A stretch of DNA of 64,000 bases from Acidaminobacter sp. JC074 (GCF_022496765.1 NZ_VANV01000015.1:62001-126000), one strand, 5' to 3'; positions 16,112 through 25,904 are shown, counted from the first letter of the stretch. Made by a program: numbers and translations. The notes: a model not told the origin generated them from the letters alone.

Positions 16112-17200
16112 TTACTCTCCTAAAAACTTAAAAAAGTCGGTATAGCCAGAAGTGATGAACTGATTAAGAATTGGATTTTCAGCTTCCAACTCTGCAATCT
16201 CATCTAAACCATACTGGATTTTTAAATCATTCTTTATTTTCATAAGTTGTTCATGTTTAAAACATGTTACAACAAGTTGATTATCAGTAATAAAATACGA
16301 ACCATAGACATCACCATTTAAATAGTAGACATCTTCTTTAACATGGTCATTGTCTTTGTTAAAAACAGTATACAGTGTGCCTGAATCATATGAGTTTTTC
16401 ATCATCTCTGGACGTTCAAAGTCAAACCTGAAGGCCTTAGATGACTCTAAATAAAACATACCAATGTATTCTTTCTTGTTGAGTTGAAAAGAAGCCTCTC
16501 TTGGCGACATAACCAGATCTTCTATCAAATCACAAGATACCACCTTATGGTCTCTTACCCGCACTTTGGTTACAATCATTTTATAAGCATCAAAGAAATC
16601 TATGATAGACCGACAAATGTAGTCACCTTCATAAGGAATGATTTCATTCTTTAGTAGTACGGTAGGTTCATCTAAAAACTCATAATCAAAATCACCAGCT
16701 TGTAATACCTTTTTCTTATATATATGATCCAAACCTGCTGTTCTCATCATATAATAATTGATAAGCATAAGATCAGAATCAATAGGCTCACTTATCTTAT
16801 AATGAAGATCATGGTCTATCTCAAGAACTTCTTCATCCAATAAATACTCATAATCAAAGAAATCCAGCGGAATGTCATATGCATAGATTTGACCAACTTC
16901 AATGGCTCTATAAATTAAAGCTGTTGCCTCAGATTTTGTAATCTGAACAAAGCCTGCACCCAGTCCCCCCATCACAGAGGCTGTCATGGCCCCCTCATCT
17001 GATGCTTTTACAGTCACTTCAAATCTGTCAAAACCATACTCTTCAAAATCTAGGTGAAAGTAAAGTATCATATTTTCAAAATACAACTTGATACCAATCA
17101 CACCCATCAATCTTGATTTGGTTGACTCAGCTTTTATAAACTTGTGTTCATCTCGTTCATATACACGAGAATAATCTTTTAAATGTATTAAATTTGGCAT
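16112..17200 (-). CDS. Unknown protein, cotranscribed with AEC transporter
   Basis: I do not recognise this 362-residue protein. It has no signal peptide or membrane helix apart from a small glycine-rich stretch (MGGLGAGF near residue 80). It is acidic, rich in Tyr, Phe and Asp, and without cysteine clusters or a nucleotide-binding loop. The spacing of aromatic residues suggests a mostly beta fold, but this is an impression. The start ATG follows GGAAGGG. The next gene, the AEC transporter, begins almost immediately, which suggests a shared process. A terminator separates it from phosphoglucomutase upstream. Confidence 0.6.
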   Translation of the reverse strand: MPNLIHLKDYSRVYERDEHKFIKAESTKSRLMGVIGIKLYFENMILYFHLDFEEYGFDRFEVTVKASDEGAMTASVMGGLGAGFVQITKSEATALIYRAIEVGQIYAYDIPLDFFDYEYLLDEEVLEIDHDLHYKISEPIDSDLMLINYYMMRTAGLDHIYKKKVLQAGDFDYEFLDEPTVLLKNEIIPYEGDYICRSIIDFFDAYKMIVTKVRVRDHKVVSCDLIEDLVMSPREASFQLNKKEYIGMFYLESSKAFRFDFERPEMMKNSYDSGTLYTVFNKDNDHVKEDVYYLNGDVYGSYFITDNQLVVTCFKHEQLMKIKNDLKIQYGLDEIAELEAENPILNQFITSGYTDFFKFLGE

Positions 17201-17240
17201 AATCCCTTCCTAACCAGACCTATTGTATCATACTTAATGG

Positions 17241-17265
17241 CAAAAGCCCAGTCAGGGACTGGGCT
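17241..17265 (-). terminator. Terminator after phosphoglucomutase
   Basis: The strong stem AGCCCAGTC / GACTGGGCT with a three-base loop is followed by TTTTG on the minus strand. The stop codon of the gene falls at its upstream edge. Confidence 0.8.
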
Positions 17266-18967
17266 AATCAATAGACTTAACTATTTCTAATACTTCTTTT
17301 TCTACTTTTGCAAGTTTTTCTAAGCAGTGTTCTCTTGTATCTCCTACTACTGAGAAGTAAACTTTAAGTTTTGGCTCAGTACCAGATGGACGAGCTGCAA
17401 ACCACGAACCATCTTCTAGGTAGTACTTAAGTACATTTGACTTTGGAAGACCGTTGTCTACTTTACCCTCTTTACTGGTAATTGTTTGATCCAGACAATC
17501 CATTACCTTGTCCATCTCTAATCCTGCAACAGACTGAATTGGATTTTCTCTTAAAGAAGACATCACACGAGCAATCTTTTCTAAACCAGCCTTGCCTTCT
17601 AATACAATAGAAGTTAAGCTTTCTTGATAATAGCCAACCTTCTTATATAGACCATCTAAAACATCCATTAGCGTCTTACCTTGTTTTTTATATGTTGCAA
17701 CCATTTCTACAACCAACATGGTTGCAATAACAGCGTCTTTATCTCTAACATGTGTACCAGCTAAGTAACCGTATGATTCTTCATAACCGAATAAGAATTG
17801 TTTTGAACCATCTTCATGTAACTTGATCTGCTCACCGATAAACTTAAAGCCAGTTAATGTACTCATAAGCTCAGCACCGTATGACTTGATGATTTTTTCT
17901 GCCATACCAGATGTTACAATTGTATTTACTAAAAATGGCTTTTCAGGCATGTCTTTTGTATTACCTAGTACATAGTCTACTAATAAGACACCTGTTTGGT
18001 TACCATTCAGCGCTACATAGTCACCTTCATGTTTAACAACCACACCGACTCTATCACAGTCAGGATCTGTTGCAATGACAACATCAGCATCTTTTTCTTT
18101 AGCTAATTCAATACCATATTCAAAGGCAGATACATCTTCAGGGTTTGGCGACTTAAGAGTTGAGAAGTTTGAATCTGCAACCATTTGCTCCTTAACAGGA
18201 TAGAAATGCTTTAGACCTCTTCTCTTCATAATAAGCTCTATTGGTCTAGCACCTGTACCATGAAGTGCTGAATAAACAATCTTTAAGTCCTCAACTTCAG
18301 CTATAACATTAGGATCAATTGCAGCTGATTCAACCATATCTAAGTAGTCATTGTCTTGTTGTTCATCTAAATAAACCAATAAACCTTTTTCAATAGCCTC
18401 TTCTTTAGTCATATATTTTACTTCATCAAAAGACTGAATCTTATTTACTTCTTCTACAACCTTATCAGCATCTACAGGTAGTAACTGACAACCGTCATCA
18501 CCATAAACCTTGTAGCCATTGTAAGCTGGCGGGTTATGACTTGCAGTAACAACAACACCAACTGAAGCATTTAAATGTCTAACTGCATAAGATAACTCAG
18601 GCGTGGATCTTAATGACTCAAATAAATAAGCTTTTACACCGTTTGCTGCAAATACTAGAGCTGTTTCAAGTGCAAACTCAGGTGACTTATGTCTACAGTC
18701 ATGAGCAATAACAATTGAGTTTTCCTTGTATCTGTTTAAGGCAAAGTTACAGAAACCTTGACTTGCTTTTCTGATAACATATTCGTTCATTCTATTGGTA
18801 CCAGCACCAATTGTGCCTCTCATACCACCTGTGCCGAACTCCATGTCTTTATAAAATCTTTCTTCGATTTCCTTTTCATCGTTTTCAATTGATTTAAGTT
18901 CTTGTCTAAACTCATCACTGAAATAATCATTATTTAACCATTCATTGTATTTTTTTTTATAATCCAT
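17264..18967 (-). CDS. pgcA: Alpha-phosphoglucomutase / phosphomannomutase
   Basis: The 567-residue enzyme interconverts glucose-1-phosphate and glucose-6-phosphate, feeding UDP-glucose and envelope polymers. The phosphoserine loop is VVTASHNPPAYNGYKVYG. The metal loop is ATDPDCDRVGV (Asp-x-Asp-x-Asp), and the phosphate-binding C-terminal motif is RPSGTEPKLK. The length matches the PgcA type. The chosen ATG has AGGAGG upstream and overlaps the stop of the patatin gene by 11 bases. An upstream in-frame ATG would add six residues without a better site. Specificity for glucose rather than mannose is inferred from the family, not shown. Confidence 0.92.
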   Translation of the reverse strand: MDYKKKYNEWLNNDYFSDEFRQELKSIENDEKEIEERFYKDMEFGTGGMRGTIGAGTNRMNEYVIRKASQGFCNFALNRYKENSIVIAHDCRHKSPEFALETALVFAANGVKAYLFESLRSTPELSYAVRHLNASVGVVVTASHNPPAYNGYKVYGDDGCQLLPVDADKVVEEVNKIQSFDEVKYMTKEEAIEKGLLVYLDEQQDNDYLDMVESAAIDPNVIAEVEDLKIVYSALHGTGARPIELIMKRRGLKHFYPVKEQMVADSNFSTLKSPNPEDVSAFEYGIELAKEKDADVVIATDPDCDRVGVVVKHEGDYVALNGNQTGVLLVDYVLGNTKDMPEKPFLVNTIVTSGMAEKIIKSYGAELMSTLTGFKFIGEQIKLHEDGSKQFLFGYEESYGYLAGTHVRDKDAVIATMLVVEMVATYKKQGKTLMDVLDGLYKKVGYYQESLTSIVLEGKAGLEKIARVMSSLRENPIQSVAGLEMDKVMDCLDQTITSKEGKVDNGLPKSNVLKYYLEDGSWFAARPSGTEPKLKVYFSVVGDTREHCLEKLAKVEKEVLEIVKSID

Positions 18968-20189
18968 GAAATCCTCCTCTTTCACTTGAAGCTATGACTT
19001 TGACACATCCTATTAAAACTTGGTCTTTAAAGGTATGTGTGTATAAGCCTAAAGACTTTAAAAACTTAATAAATGAGTCTCCCCAATCTCTGTGATGGTT
19101 CTCAAAACTCGATATCTTCTTCATGATTTGACTTGCTAGTTCATCCATGGTTAAAAGTTGATAACGATCAATGTCTAGAAGTTTTGCTACATATTCCAGT
19201 ATGTAAAGTTCAATCATATTGTAGTCTGCATAGTCTGGAATATCTAAAAGATCCATCAACTTAGGAACAATCTTTTCAAATAAACATCGTTTGTAGGGAA
19301 TCATTTTTATATTTAATATTGAAGCCAAAGATTCTACTTCTTCTTTAGAAAACTTATCCAGCATTTGATAAGTTTCTTCAGGTGACCATATATCTGTTAT
19401 ATAGTACCACTGTCCATAGTAGCCTCTTAAGGCTCTTAAAGCATCATAGTAACCCATCTTTAAATTACGTTCTATGATTTCTTTTCTAAACTCAATTGTG
19501 CCACCTGTATCATCAGATGGTCTTATATAGGTGATGTTGGCTGACTTATCTTTAACCTTTTGCTTTAATCCACGACCAAGAAGCTCTATGGCAATAATGT
19601 TCTTATAGCCATTATCTATTAAAAGGTTCACTGGCAGATTATCGTGAAAAGCACCATCAATAAATGACTTGCCAGAAAGCTTTTCCCTTTTAAAACCCGG
19701 CAAATAAGATGAGGCAATTAAAAACTCAATGAGTTTGCCTTCAGGAATCTCATCCAACATGATTTCAATAGACCTCATATCCGTTAAAGATACGGTCACC
19801 AAACCAAAGTCCATACCTCTGGCTCTGATTTTTTCTTCATCAATGTGGTCATAAAGTGTCTTTTTAAAGTTGGTTAAGTCCAGTCCTCCTGCAGCAAATG
19901 ATTCTCTAAACTCTTTCATAAGTTTTCTGTAATCATCTACTTGACCAGTCTCCAGTGACTTTCTAAAAACATTTAAATTGTCTGGTATAAGATGTTCGGG
20001 TTTGATATTTTCCCAAAACTCATACATTTTTTCAATACCTTCTTGTACATAATAGGCACCATTAATCGAACCTATAGATGTGCCAGTAACACCACTTAAT
20101 TCTATACCTTCTTCTTCAATGGCCTTTAAAGCACCAACATGGTAAGCCCCCTTAGAGCCACCACCTTCTAATGCAACACCGTACTTCAT
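18957..20189 (-). CDS. Patatin-like phospholipase
   Basis: A 410-residue lipid acyl hydrolase. The catalytic dyad motifs are complete: oxyanion loop EGGGSKGAYHVGAL, nucleophile elbow GTSIGS, and the aspartate of DGAFHDNLPV. A C-terminal extension of about 180 residues, mostly helical, has no recognised domain. No signal peptide is seen, so it probably acts on the inner face of the membrane. GGAGG lies eight bases before the ATG. It is the first gene of a two-gene unit with phosphoglucomutase, with an 11-base overlap. The lipid substrate is unknown. Confidence 0.9.
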   Translation of the reverse strand: MKYGVALEGGGSKGAYHVGALKAIEEEGIELSGVTGTSIGSINGAYYVQEGIEKMYEFWENIKPEHLIPDNLNVFRKSLETGQVDDYRKLMKEFRESFAAGGLDLTNFKKTLYDHIDEEKIRARGMDFGLVTVSLTDMRSIEIMLDEIPEGKLIEFLIASSYLPGFKREKLSGKSFIDGAFHDNLPVNLLIDNGYKNIIAIELLGRGLKQKVKDKSANITYIRPSDDTGGTIEFRKEIIERNLKMGYYDALRALRGYYGQWYYITDIWSPEETYQMLDKFSKEEVESLASILNIKMIPYKRCLFEKIVPKLMDLLDIPDYADYNMIELYILEYVAKLLDIDRYQLLTMDELASQIMKKISSFENHHRDWGDSFIKFLKSLGLYTHTFKDQVLIGCVKVIASSERGGFHGL

Positions 20190-20413
20190 CTGAGTCCTCC
20201 AGTTTATATATATCCAAAATGATATTTGATAAACTTTTACGTAAACACATCAGTTTAAGTTTACCAAATCACATAGGTTTGTAAAGCAAAATCACCCTAT
20301 TTTGTTACATCTGACATAGGAAAACCTTGTCCTATTTATTATTATAGTATGAATCGTTTTAAGATGAAGCTCTTACAGGAAATTTTATCTGTTTTGACCA
20401 TAATATATTGCAA

Positions 20414-20438
20414 ATAAAAAGAACCTGAATCAAGTTCC
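20414..20438 (-). terminator. Second terminator downstream of fabZ
   Basis: On the minus strand GAACTTG / CAGGTTC with a three-base loop is followed by TTTTTATTTG. It backs up the hairpin at 20450-20476. Confidence 0.65.
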
Positions 20439-20449
20439 ATTTAAAATTC

Positions 20450-20476
20450 AAAAAAAAATAACACTTACGTGTTATT
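20450..20476 (-). terminator. fabZ terminator
   Basis: On the minus strand AATAACAC / GTGTTATT with a four-base loop is followed by eight T. The stop codon of fabZ is in the stem. Confidence 0.85.
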
Positions 20477-20903
20477 CCTTGTCTACTACACCAAACATGA
20501 TTTCACCCTTGCAAGCAACTTTTCCATCTACTCTTGCAATGGCATTACCTTTACCAATACCTCTTCTTACAGAGATAATTTCTACTTCAAGTTCAAGTAC
20601 ATCACCTGGCACAACTTGTTTTTTAAATCTAACACCATCGATACCTGCAAATAAAGCTAACTTGCCCTTAAACTCATCTGATGCTAATAAAGCAACTGCA
20701 CCAACTTGTGCTAGAGCTTCTACAATTAAAACACCTGGCATAATGGGTTGTCCAGGGAAATGACCTTGGAAAAACGGCTCATTGAAAGTTACATTTTTAA
20801 TACCAACTGCTTTTTTACCCACTTCCATTTCAACAATTTTATCAACTAATAAGAATGGATATCTATGTGGAATGATTTTTTGTATCTCTTGATTTGTAAG
20901 CAT
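20472..20903 (-). CDS. fabZ: 3-hydroxyacyl-ACP dehydratase
   Basis: The enzyme removes water from 3-hydroxyacyl-ACP in fatty-acid elongation. The hot-dog fold signature is clear: [13 protein letters not shown] and [20 protein letters not shown], with the catalytic His and Glu. The length of 143 residues is normal with the ATG that follows AGAGGAGG. A longer frame of 26 extra codons upstream has no ribosome site. It stands alone after the flagellar rod operon, as it does in Bacillus, where fabZ also lies near mbl and the rod genes. The rest of the fatty-acid cluster is not in this window. Confidence 0.95.
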   Translation of the reverse strand: MLTNQEIQKIIPHRYPFLLVDKIVEMEVGKKAVGIKNVTFNEPFFQGHFPGQPIMPGVLIVEALAQVGAVALLASDEFKGKLALFAGIDGVRFKKQVVPGDVLELEVEIISVRRGIGKGNAIARVDGKVACKGEIMFGVVDKE

Positions 20904-20993
20904 TGAAGCCTCCTCTGAATAGTTTACTTTCTCAACTATTATATCTATATTTGCCTTCGTGGTCAATTCTTTGATATTCAACTAATTTTATAC

Positions 20994-21021
20994 CACAAAA
21001 AAACCAGTTCAACGAACTGGT
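20994..21021 (-). terminator. Terminator of the mbl-rod operon
   Basis: On the minus strand ACCAGTTC / GAACTGGT with a three-base loop is followed by seven T, directly after the flgJ-like stop codon. Confidence 0.85.
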
Positions 21022-21399
21022 CTAACCTTTTAATTCAAAAGAAGATACTTCCTCTTCCTCAACGTATTTTTCAAATTGCTCATAAATCATATCACCAATA
21101 CCTATACCACCTGCCTGAGCCATTTGCTTGGTCATTTCTTCATCAAGCATCCCCTCAAAGGTTTTTTCAGCTTCACTCTTTTTAAAGATACCTTCTGATT
21201 CAGGAATAGAGTTTCTCATGGTCTTCATCATCATATTTAGAAAGACAGCTTCAAACTCATTGGCAGCTTTTCTAAGCTCACTTGTATCTCCAGTTTTTTT
21301 AGCTTCTTCTAAAAGTTTATCAAAATCTGTAGACGATACAGGCGCTTCTTGTTTAGATTGTTCTATTTGAGCGTTTGCTACTATTGCATCAACTTTCAT
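21022..21399 (-). CDS. flgJ: FlgJ-like rod-binding protein without muramidase domain
   Basis: A 125-residue protein corresponding to the N-terminal rod-binding half of FlgJ. RKAANEFEAVFLNMMMKTMR is the typical first helix, followed by the GIGIGDMIYEQF end. It acts as a scaffold or cap for the flagellar rod in the periplasm-like space. The peptidoglycan hydrolase domain found in proteobacterial FlgJ is absent, which is usual in Firmicutes. It starts eight bases after flgG and is the last gene of the operon. Confidence 0.88.
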   Translation of the reverse strand: MKVDAIVANAQIEQSKQEAPVSSTDFDKLLEEAKKTGDTSELRKAANEFEAVFLNMMMKTMRNSIPESEGIFKKSEAEKTFEGMLDEEMTKQMAQAGGIGIGDMIYEQFEKYVEEEEVSSFELKG

Positions 21400-21407
21400 A
21401 ATTTCAC

Positions 21408-22196
21408 CTATCTCTTAAGATTGTTAGCAAGTTCAGACATTTGGTCCGCTGTTTGGATAACTTTTGAAGACATCTCATATGCTCTCTGAGCTGTAATCAG
21501 ATTAATCATTTCTTCTACGACTTGAACGTTTGATGTTTCAAGCATACCTTGTAGCACGCTACCAGCTGAGCCATCAGCAGGAGAAATAGCTATTCCAGAT
21601 GCATTGGTTTCTTTAAATAAGTTACCACCAGCTGATTCTAAACCAGCAGGATTTGAAAACTTCATAAGTTGAATGATACCAACTGATTCTTCAGTACCAT
21701 CAGTTCTCTTTACATTAACTTCTCCATCTTTAGATATAGAAACTTCAGCAACATCTTCGCCTAAAACGATATCACCAGCTTCACCTTGTAAAAAGGCACC
21801 TTCTGAGTTAACCATCTTAGTACCATTAGCAGTAACACTTGCCTTAAATGAACCATCTCTGGTATAGAAAAGGTTGTTGTTTTCATCTCTGATCTTAAAG
21901 AAACCAGGGCCGTCAATGGCTAAGTCATATGAATTGGAAGTCTGAGTAAAAGAACCACCTTCAAAGGATCTTAATGTAGCCGATAAAGCAACACCATTAC
22001 CAACTTCCATAGCTGTTGGTCTACCTTCATCATTGGCGAAGTTTGATCGTCTGATTTGCTCGTATAATAGGTCTTTAAACTCTACTCTTGTTTTCTTAAA
22101 ACCTGTTGTATTGACATTTGACAGGTTGTTAGAGATAGTATCTAAGTTAACCTGTTGTGCTTTCATACCTTGTGCAGCTGAATATAACGCTCTCAT
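21408..22196 (-). CDS. flgG: Flagellar distal rod protein (FlgG/FlhP type)
   Basis: A 262-residue axial protein of the flagellar rod. The N-terminal basal-body motif SNNLSNVNTTGFKKTR and the C-terminal coiled-coil motif MINLITAQRAYEMSSKVI are complete. The length is that of FlgG. It is exported by the flagellar type III system and assembles outside the membrane. By order after mbl and a longer rod protein it corresponds to Bacillus flhP. The ribosome site AGGAAGTG precedes the ATG. The spacing of 15 bases to the upstream gene and eight to the downstream gene shows one transcript. Confidence 0.93.
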   Translation of the reverse strand: MRALYSAAQGMKAQQVNLDTISNNLSNVNTTGFKKTRVEFKDLLYEQIRRSNFANDEGRPTAMEVGNGVALSATLRSFEGGSFTQTSNSYDLAIDGPGFFKIRDENNNLFYTRDGSFKASVTANGTKMVNSEGAFLQGEAGDIVLGEDVAEVSISKDGEVNVKRTDGTEESVGIIQLMKFSNPAGLESAGGNLFKETNASGIAISPADGSAGSVLQGMLETSNVQVVEEMINLITAQRAYEMSSKVIQTADQMSELANNLKR

Positions 22197-22211
22197 ACTT
22201 CACTTCCTATT

Positions 22212-23282
22212 CTATAGTCTACCAATTTGATTAACAGCCTTATCAAGTGTCGAATCATATGCTGTTACCATTCTCTGATTGGATTCATACGTCCTATATA
22301 ATTCCATCAATGTGATCATCTCTTCTAGATTGTTGGCATTGGATTTCTCAATGTAACCTTGTCTTACAGCAGCATCAAATTCATCTTCTGCTAAGTCAAA
22401 GCCTTCTTCATATACAAAATAACCAGAACCAACTTTTTCTAAGTCAAATGTATTTGTGATGTTGTGAAGCTGAAGTTTATCAACTGTCTCACCATCTACA
22501 ATAACTTCACCAAACTGATTCACTTGGAAGTTATCGCCATCTATAATAATTGGACCATTGAGTCCAGTTACTGTAAAACCTTCCGTTGTTACCAACTCAT
22601 TAAACTGATCTATCTTAAATCTACCATCTCTTGTATAAGCTGTACCGAAAGTTGTTTCTACTTCGAAGAAGCCTTTACCGTCTATGGCTAAATCAAATTC
22701 ATAATCTGTTCTTTCAAGCTGACCTTGTTCAAACAAGGTTTCTGTTCTTTCTATTCTTACACCATGCCCCATGGTACCAATAACATTAGCGGCTGGTTTA
22801 TAAACTATATTGTCAACGATTTCACCATCTACTAAGACATTACCTGAATCGTCAAAAGATACTTGACCATCACCTACTTGGATGTAGCCGTTTTGTCCGT
22901 AGACTCTGTGACCTTTGGTTGGATAAAGACTCTTATTACCGTCTCTGTAGAAGGTAGATAAATAACCTTCATCATCCACTCTTACTTCTGCTGAGTGGCT
23001 GTAATTCAGTTCAGTCTTACCATCCATCTTGATAAAGCCTTTTGGAGCATTTAAGAGAAACTTACCATCATACTCTGAAGCAGTAAAGCCATCGTTTGAA
23101 TAATTGTAATTCTTAGATGTGCCACCACGTTTCATTACCAGTACTTCTTCAAATGATTCAGATAATGCTTCATCTTTTTTAAATGCAATTGTATCTACGT
23201 TGGCTAAGTTGTTACTCACCACATCTATTCTTCTAGCATTAACTGACATTGCCGAACCGGCAGTATATAAACCTCTAAGCAT
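22212..23282 (-). CDS. flgF: Flagellar hook-basal body protein (FlgF/FlhO type)
   Basis: The 356-residue rod protein starts with LRGLYTAGSAMSVNARRIDV and SNNLANVDTIAFKK. It ends with the C-terminal MITLMELYRTYESNQRMVTA. It is longer than most FlgF or FlgG because of extra beta-domain sequence in the middle. AAAGGAG lies eight bases before the chosen ATG; 21 further codons upstream are open but lack a site. It lies between mbl and flgG as flhO does in Bacillus, so the proximal rod is the likely place. Whether to call it FlgF or FlhO is a naming choice. Confidence 0.9.
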   Translation of the reverse strand: MLRGLYTAGSAMSVNARRIDVVSNNLANVDTIAFKKDEALSESFEEVLVMKRGGTSKNYNYSNDGFTASEYDGKFLLNAPKGFIKMDGKTELNYSHSAEVRVDDEGYLSTFYRDGNKSLYPTKGHRVYGQNGYIQVGDGQVSFDDSGNVLVDGEIVDNIVYKPAANVIGTMGHGVRIERTETLFEQGQLERTDYEFDLAIDGKGFFEVETTFGTAYTRDGRFKIDQFNELVTTEGFTVTGLNGPIIIDGDNFQVNQFGEVIVDGETVDKLQLHNITNTFDLEKVGSGYFVYEEGFDLAEDEFDAAVRQGYIEKSNANNLEEMITLMELYRTYESNQRMVTAYDSTLDKAVNQIGRL

Positions 23283-23372
23283 GACATTCTCCTTTACTAC
23301 TAATAGTATCGGACGAAAACACATTTTTCTTAATAAAAAAAGCAATTTATCTTTCGATAAACTGCATATTTT

Positions 23373-24413
23373 TTAGTATTTATTCTTTTTAGAAGTTCTT
23401 CTGCCAGGTTGAGCGGTTGTTTGCTCAATCACATCGAAGTGTTCAAGGGATAATCCAGTACCTTTAGCTACACATGAAACAGCATCTTCAGCAATATAAG
23501 TTGGAATACCCATACGCTTTTCAACAAGCTTGTTCAGACCGTGCAGTAAAGCCCCGCCTCCTGTCATAACAATACCTCTTGAAGAGATATCTGACGCCAG
23601 TTCAGGTGGTGTCTTTTCAAGTACAGCATGTACAGCATCACAAACAGCATTTACAGGCTCTTTTAAAGCATCTAACATTTCATCACTTGTCACTGTAATA
23701 TTCTTAGGAAGACCTGTTATCAAGTCACGTCCTCTACAATCCATTTTAATTGACTTGCCTCTAGGTGAAGCAGTACCAATGTTAATCTTTAGTTCTTCAG
23801 CAGTTCTCTCACCAATTAAGAGATTATGAGCTTTTCTCATATACTTGATGATAGACTCATCAAACTTATCACCTGCTACCTTGATCGACTTGCTAACAAC
23901 GATACCACCTAAAGAGATAACAGCAATATCTGTTGTACCACCACCGATATCGATGATCATGTTACCATCTGGCTTAGTAATGTCAAGTTCAGCACCGATA
24001 GCTGCCGCAATAGGCTCTTCTATTAAGAAAGTCTTCCCGCCACCTGCATCAACTGTTGCTTCAAGTACAGCACGTTTTTCAACTTCTGTAACACCACTTG
24101 GTACACATACAATTGTCTTAGGTCTGAAGAAACGTCTCTTACCACATGTTTTATTGATAAAGTAACGAAGCATTCTTTCAGTTACTTCATAATCAGAAAT
24201 AACACCATCTTTAAGAGGTCTGATCGCAACAATGTTACCTGGTGTTCTACCAAGCATTCTTCTTGCTTCTGAACCAACGGCTAACACTTTATCGGTATTT
24301 CTGTCAATCGCAACAACAGAAGGTTCTTGTAATACAATTCCCTTCCCCTTTATATATACCAAAACACTTGCTGTACCTAAGTCTATACCAATCTCAGCGC
24401 CTAATCCTAACAT
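23373..24413 (-). CDS. mbl: MreB-family actin homolog, Mbl type
   Basis: The 346-residue cytoskeletal protein polymerises under the membrane and guides cell-wall synthesis. The actin-fold phosphate loops are visible: IGIDLGTASVLVYIKGKGIV, then IDIGGGTTDIAVISLGGIV, and the adenosine motif IVMTGGGALLHGLNKL. The basic C-terminal tail RRTSKKNKY is lineage-specific. Placement between murA and the rod genes identifies it as the Mbl paralogue. AAGGAG lies six bases before the ATG. It is the first gene of the mbl-flgF-flgG-flgJ unit, linking shape and flagellar assembly. Confidence 0.93.
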   Translation of the reverse strand: MLGLGAEIGIDLGTASVLVYIKGKGIVLQEPSVVAIDRNTDKVLAVGSEARRMLGRTPGNIVAIRPLKDGVISDYEVTERMLRYFINKTCGKRRFFRPKTIVCVPSGVTEVEKRAVLEATVDAGGGKTFLIEEPIAAAIGAELDITKPDGNMIIDIGGGTTDIAVISLGGIVVSKSIKVAGDKFDESIIKYMRKAHNLLIGERTAEELKINIGTASPRGKSIKMDCRGRDLITGLPKNITVTSDEMLDALKEPVNAVCDAVHAVLEKTPPELASDISSRGIVMTGGGALLHGLNKLVEKRMGIPTYIAEDAVSCVAKGTGLSLEHFDVIEQTTAQPGRRTSKKNKY

Positions 24414-24631
24414 TTATTACTCCTTACTATATGTAGACAAATCATCACAATTTGTTAAATTCAATACTTACTATCTTATTGTACAATATAAAACGGTCTA
24501 AAGAAAAGTATTTTTGATTTTTTTTAATAGAAAATGAAGAAAATTATAAATCGTCCCACTTATAGGCATTTCAACAGGTCTAGAATTTACCATTTAGTCA
24601 GAAAATACAGTAAACTTCTCAATATGTAAGC

Positions 24632-24658
24632 AAAAAAAATAGGAAGATTAACTTCCTA
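24632..24658 (-). terminator. murA terminator
   Basis: On the minus strand TAGGAAG / CTTCCTA with a five-base loop is followed by eight T. The stem includes the murA stop codon. Confidence 0.88.
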
Positions 24659-25904
24659 CTCTCTCAATATTGACACCAATACCTCTTAACTTTTCTTCAA
24701 ACAAATCATAACCTCTATCAATGTGATAAATATTATGAATTGTCGTCGGGCCATCTGCAACTAAAGCCGCAATAACAAGGGCTGCACCCGCTCTTAAATC
24801 CGTTGCCTTTACATTGGCACCTTCTAAGGCAGATCCACCTTGAATAATAGCACTGTGACCTTCTACTTTAATTTGTGCACCCATTAGAGAAAACTCAGTT
24901 GCATGCATAAATCTATTTTCAAATATTGTTTCTGTAATTGTACCAACACCCTCAGCAACAGACGAAAGGGCCATAAATTGAGCCTGCATATCTGTTGGGA
25001 AACCTGGGAATGGTAACGTCTTAATGTCAATGGCATTTAATTGACCACTTGATTTCACATGGATATCTTCATCAAATACATCCACTTCACAGCCAGCTTC
25101 TTGAAGTTTAGCAACAACCGCTTTTAAGTGATTTGGCATAACGTTTTTAACCATAACATCACCACCAGCAACTGCAGCAGCAACCATATAAGTACCTGCT
25201 TCAATTCTATCTGGTAAAACCATGTGTCTTGTACCACCAAGTGACTCAACACCCTTGATTCTAATTGTATCTGTACCGGCACCCTTAACATTGGCACCCA
25301 ACTTATTTAAGAAGTTCGCCAAGTCTGTTAACTCAGGCTCTTTAGCAGCATTTTCAATTGTTGTAACACCTTCTGCTAAAACTGCAGCCATCATGATGTT
25401 TTCAGTCGCACCAACAGATGGGAAGTCTAAGTAGATTGTATCGCCTACTAACTTTTCTGCATAACCTTCTACACAACCATGCGTCTGCTTAACATCTACA
25501 CCAAGTGCTGCAAAACCTTTAAGGTGTAAATCAATCTTTCTTTCACCAATAGCACATCCACCAGGCTGTGCAAGTCTAGCTTGACCTGTTCTACCTAATA
25601 AAGGTCCCATGGTTACAATCGAAGCTCTCATTCTCTGAACCAATTCGTAAGGAGGCTCTGTCTTTAATTCTTTCGCTGGTGTAATGGTCATCTCATTTCT
25701 CTTCGTCCACTCAACACCCATACCTAATGCAACCAAGATCTCAGCCATTACTCTAACATCTTGTAGATTAGGAACATTTTCTATCACACAAACATCTTCT
25801 GCTAATATTGAAGCAGCCATTAATTTTAAAACCGAATTCTTAGCCCCACTGATTAATACTTCACCATGAAGTGGGCCACTCTTTCTTACCACCAATTTAT
25901 CCAA
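24648..25904 (-). CDS. murA: UDP-N-acetylglucosamine 1-carboxyvinyltransferase
   Basis: This is the first committed step of peptidoglycan synthesis, adding enolpyruvate to UDP-GlcNAc. The active-site cysteine is present in GGCAIGERKID, as is the Lys-Asn pair in GAKNSVLKLM. Fosfomycin sensitivity would follow from that cysteine in the known family. With the TTG start that follows AGGAGG by seven bases the protein is 418 residues, the normal length; an upstream ATG would add 14 odd residues. It is a single-gene unit with its own terminator. In Bacillus spoIID follows murA; here the next gene is mbl. Confidence 0.95.
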   Translation of the reverse strand: MDKLVVRKSGPLHGEVLISGAKNSVLKLMAASILAEDVCVIENVPNLQDVRVMAEILVALGMGVEWTKRNEMTITPAKELKTEPPYELVQRMRASIVTMGPLLGRTGQARLAQPGGCAIGERKIDLHLKGFAALGVDVKQTHGCVEGYAEKLVGDTIYLDFPSVGATENIMMAAVLAEGVTTIENAAKEPELTDLANFLNKLGANVKGAGTDTIRIKGVESLGGTRHMVLPDRIEAGTYMVAAAVAGGDVMVKNVMPNHLKAVVAKLQEAGCEVDVFDEDIHVKSSGQLNAIDIKTLPFPGFPTDMQAQFMALSSVAEGVGTITETIFENRFMHATEFSLMGAQIKVEGHSAIIQGGSALEGANVKATDLRAGAALVIAALVADGPTTIHNIYHIDRGYDLFEEKLRGIGVNIERVGS

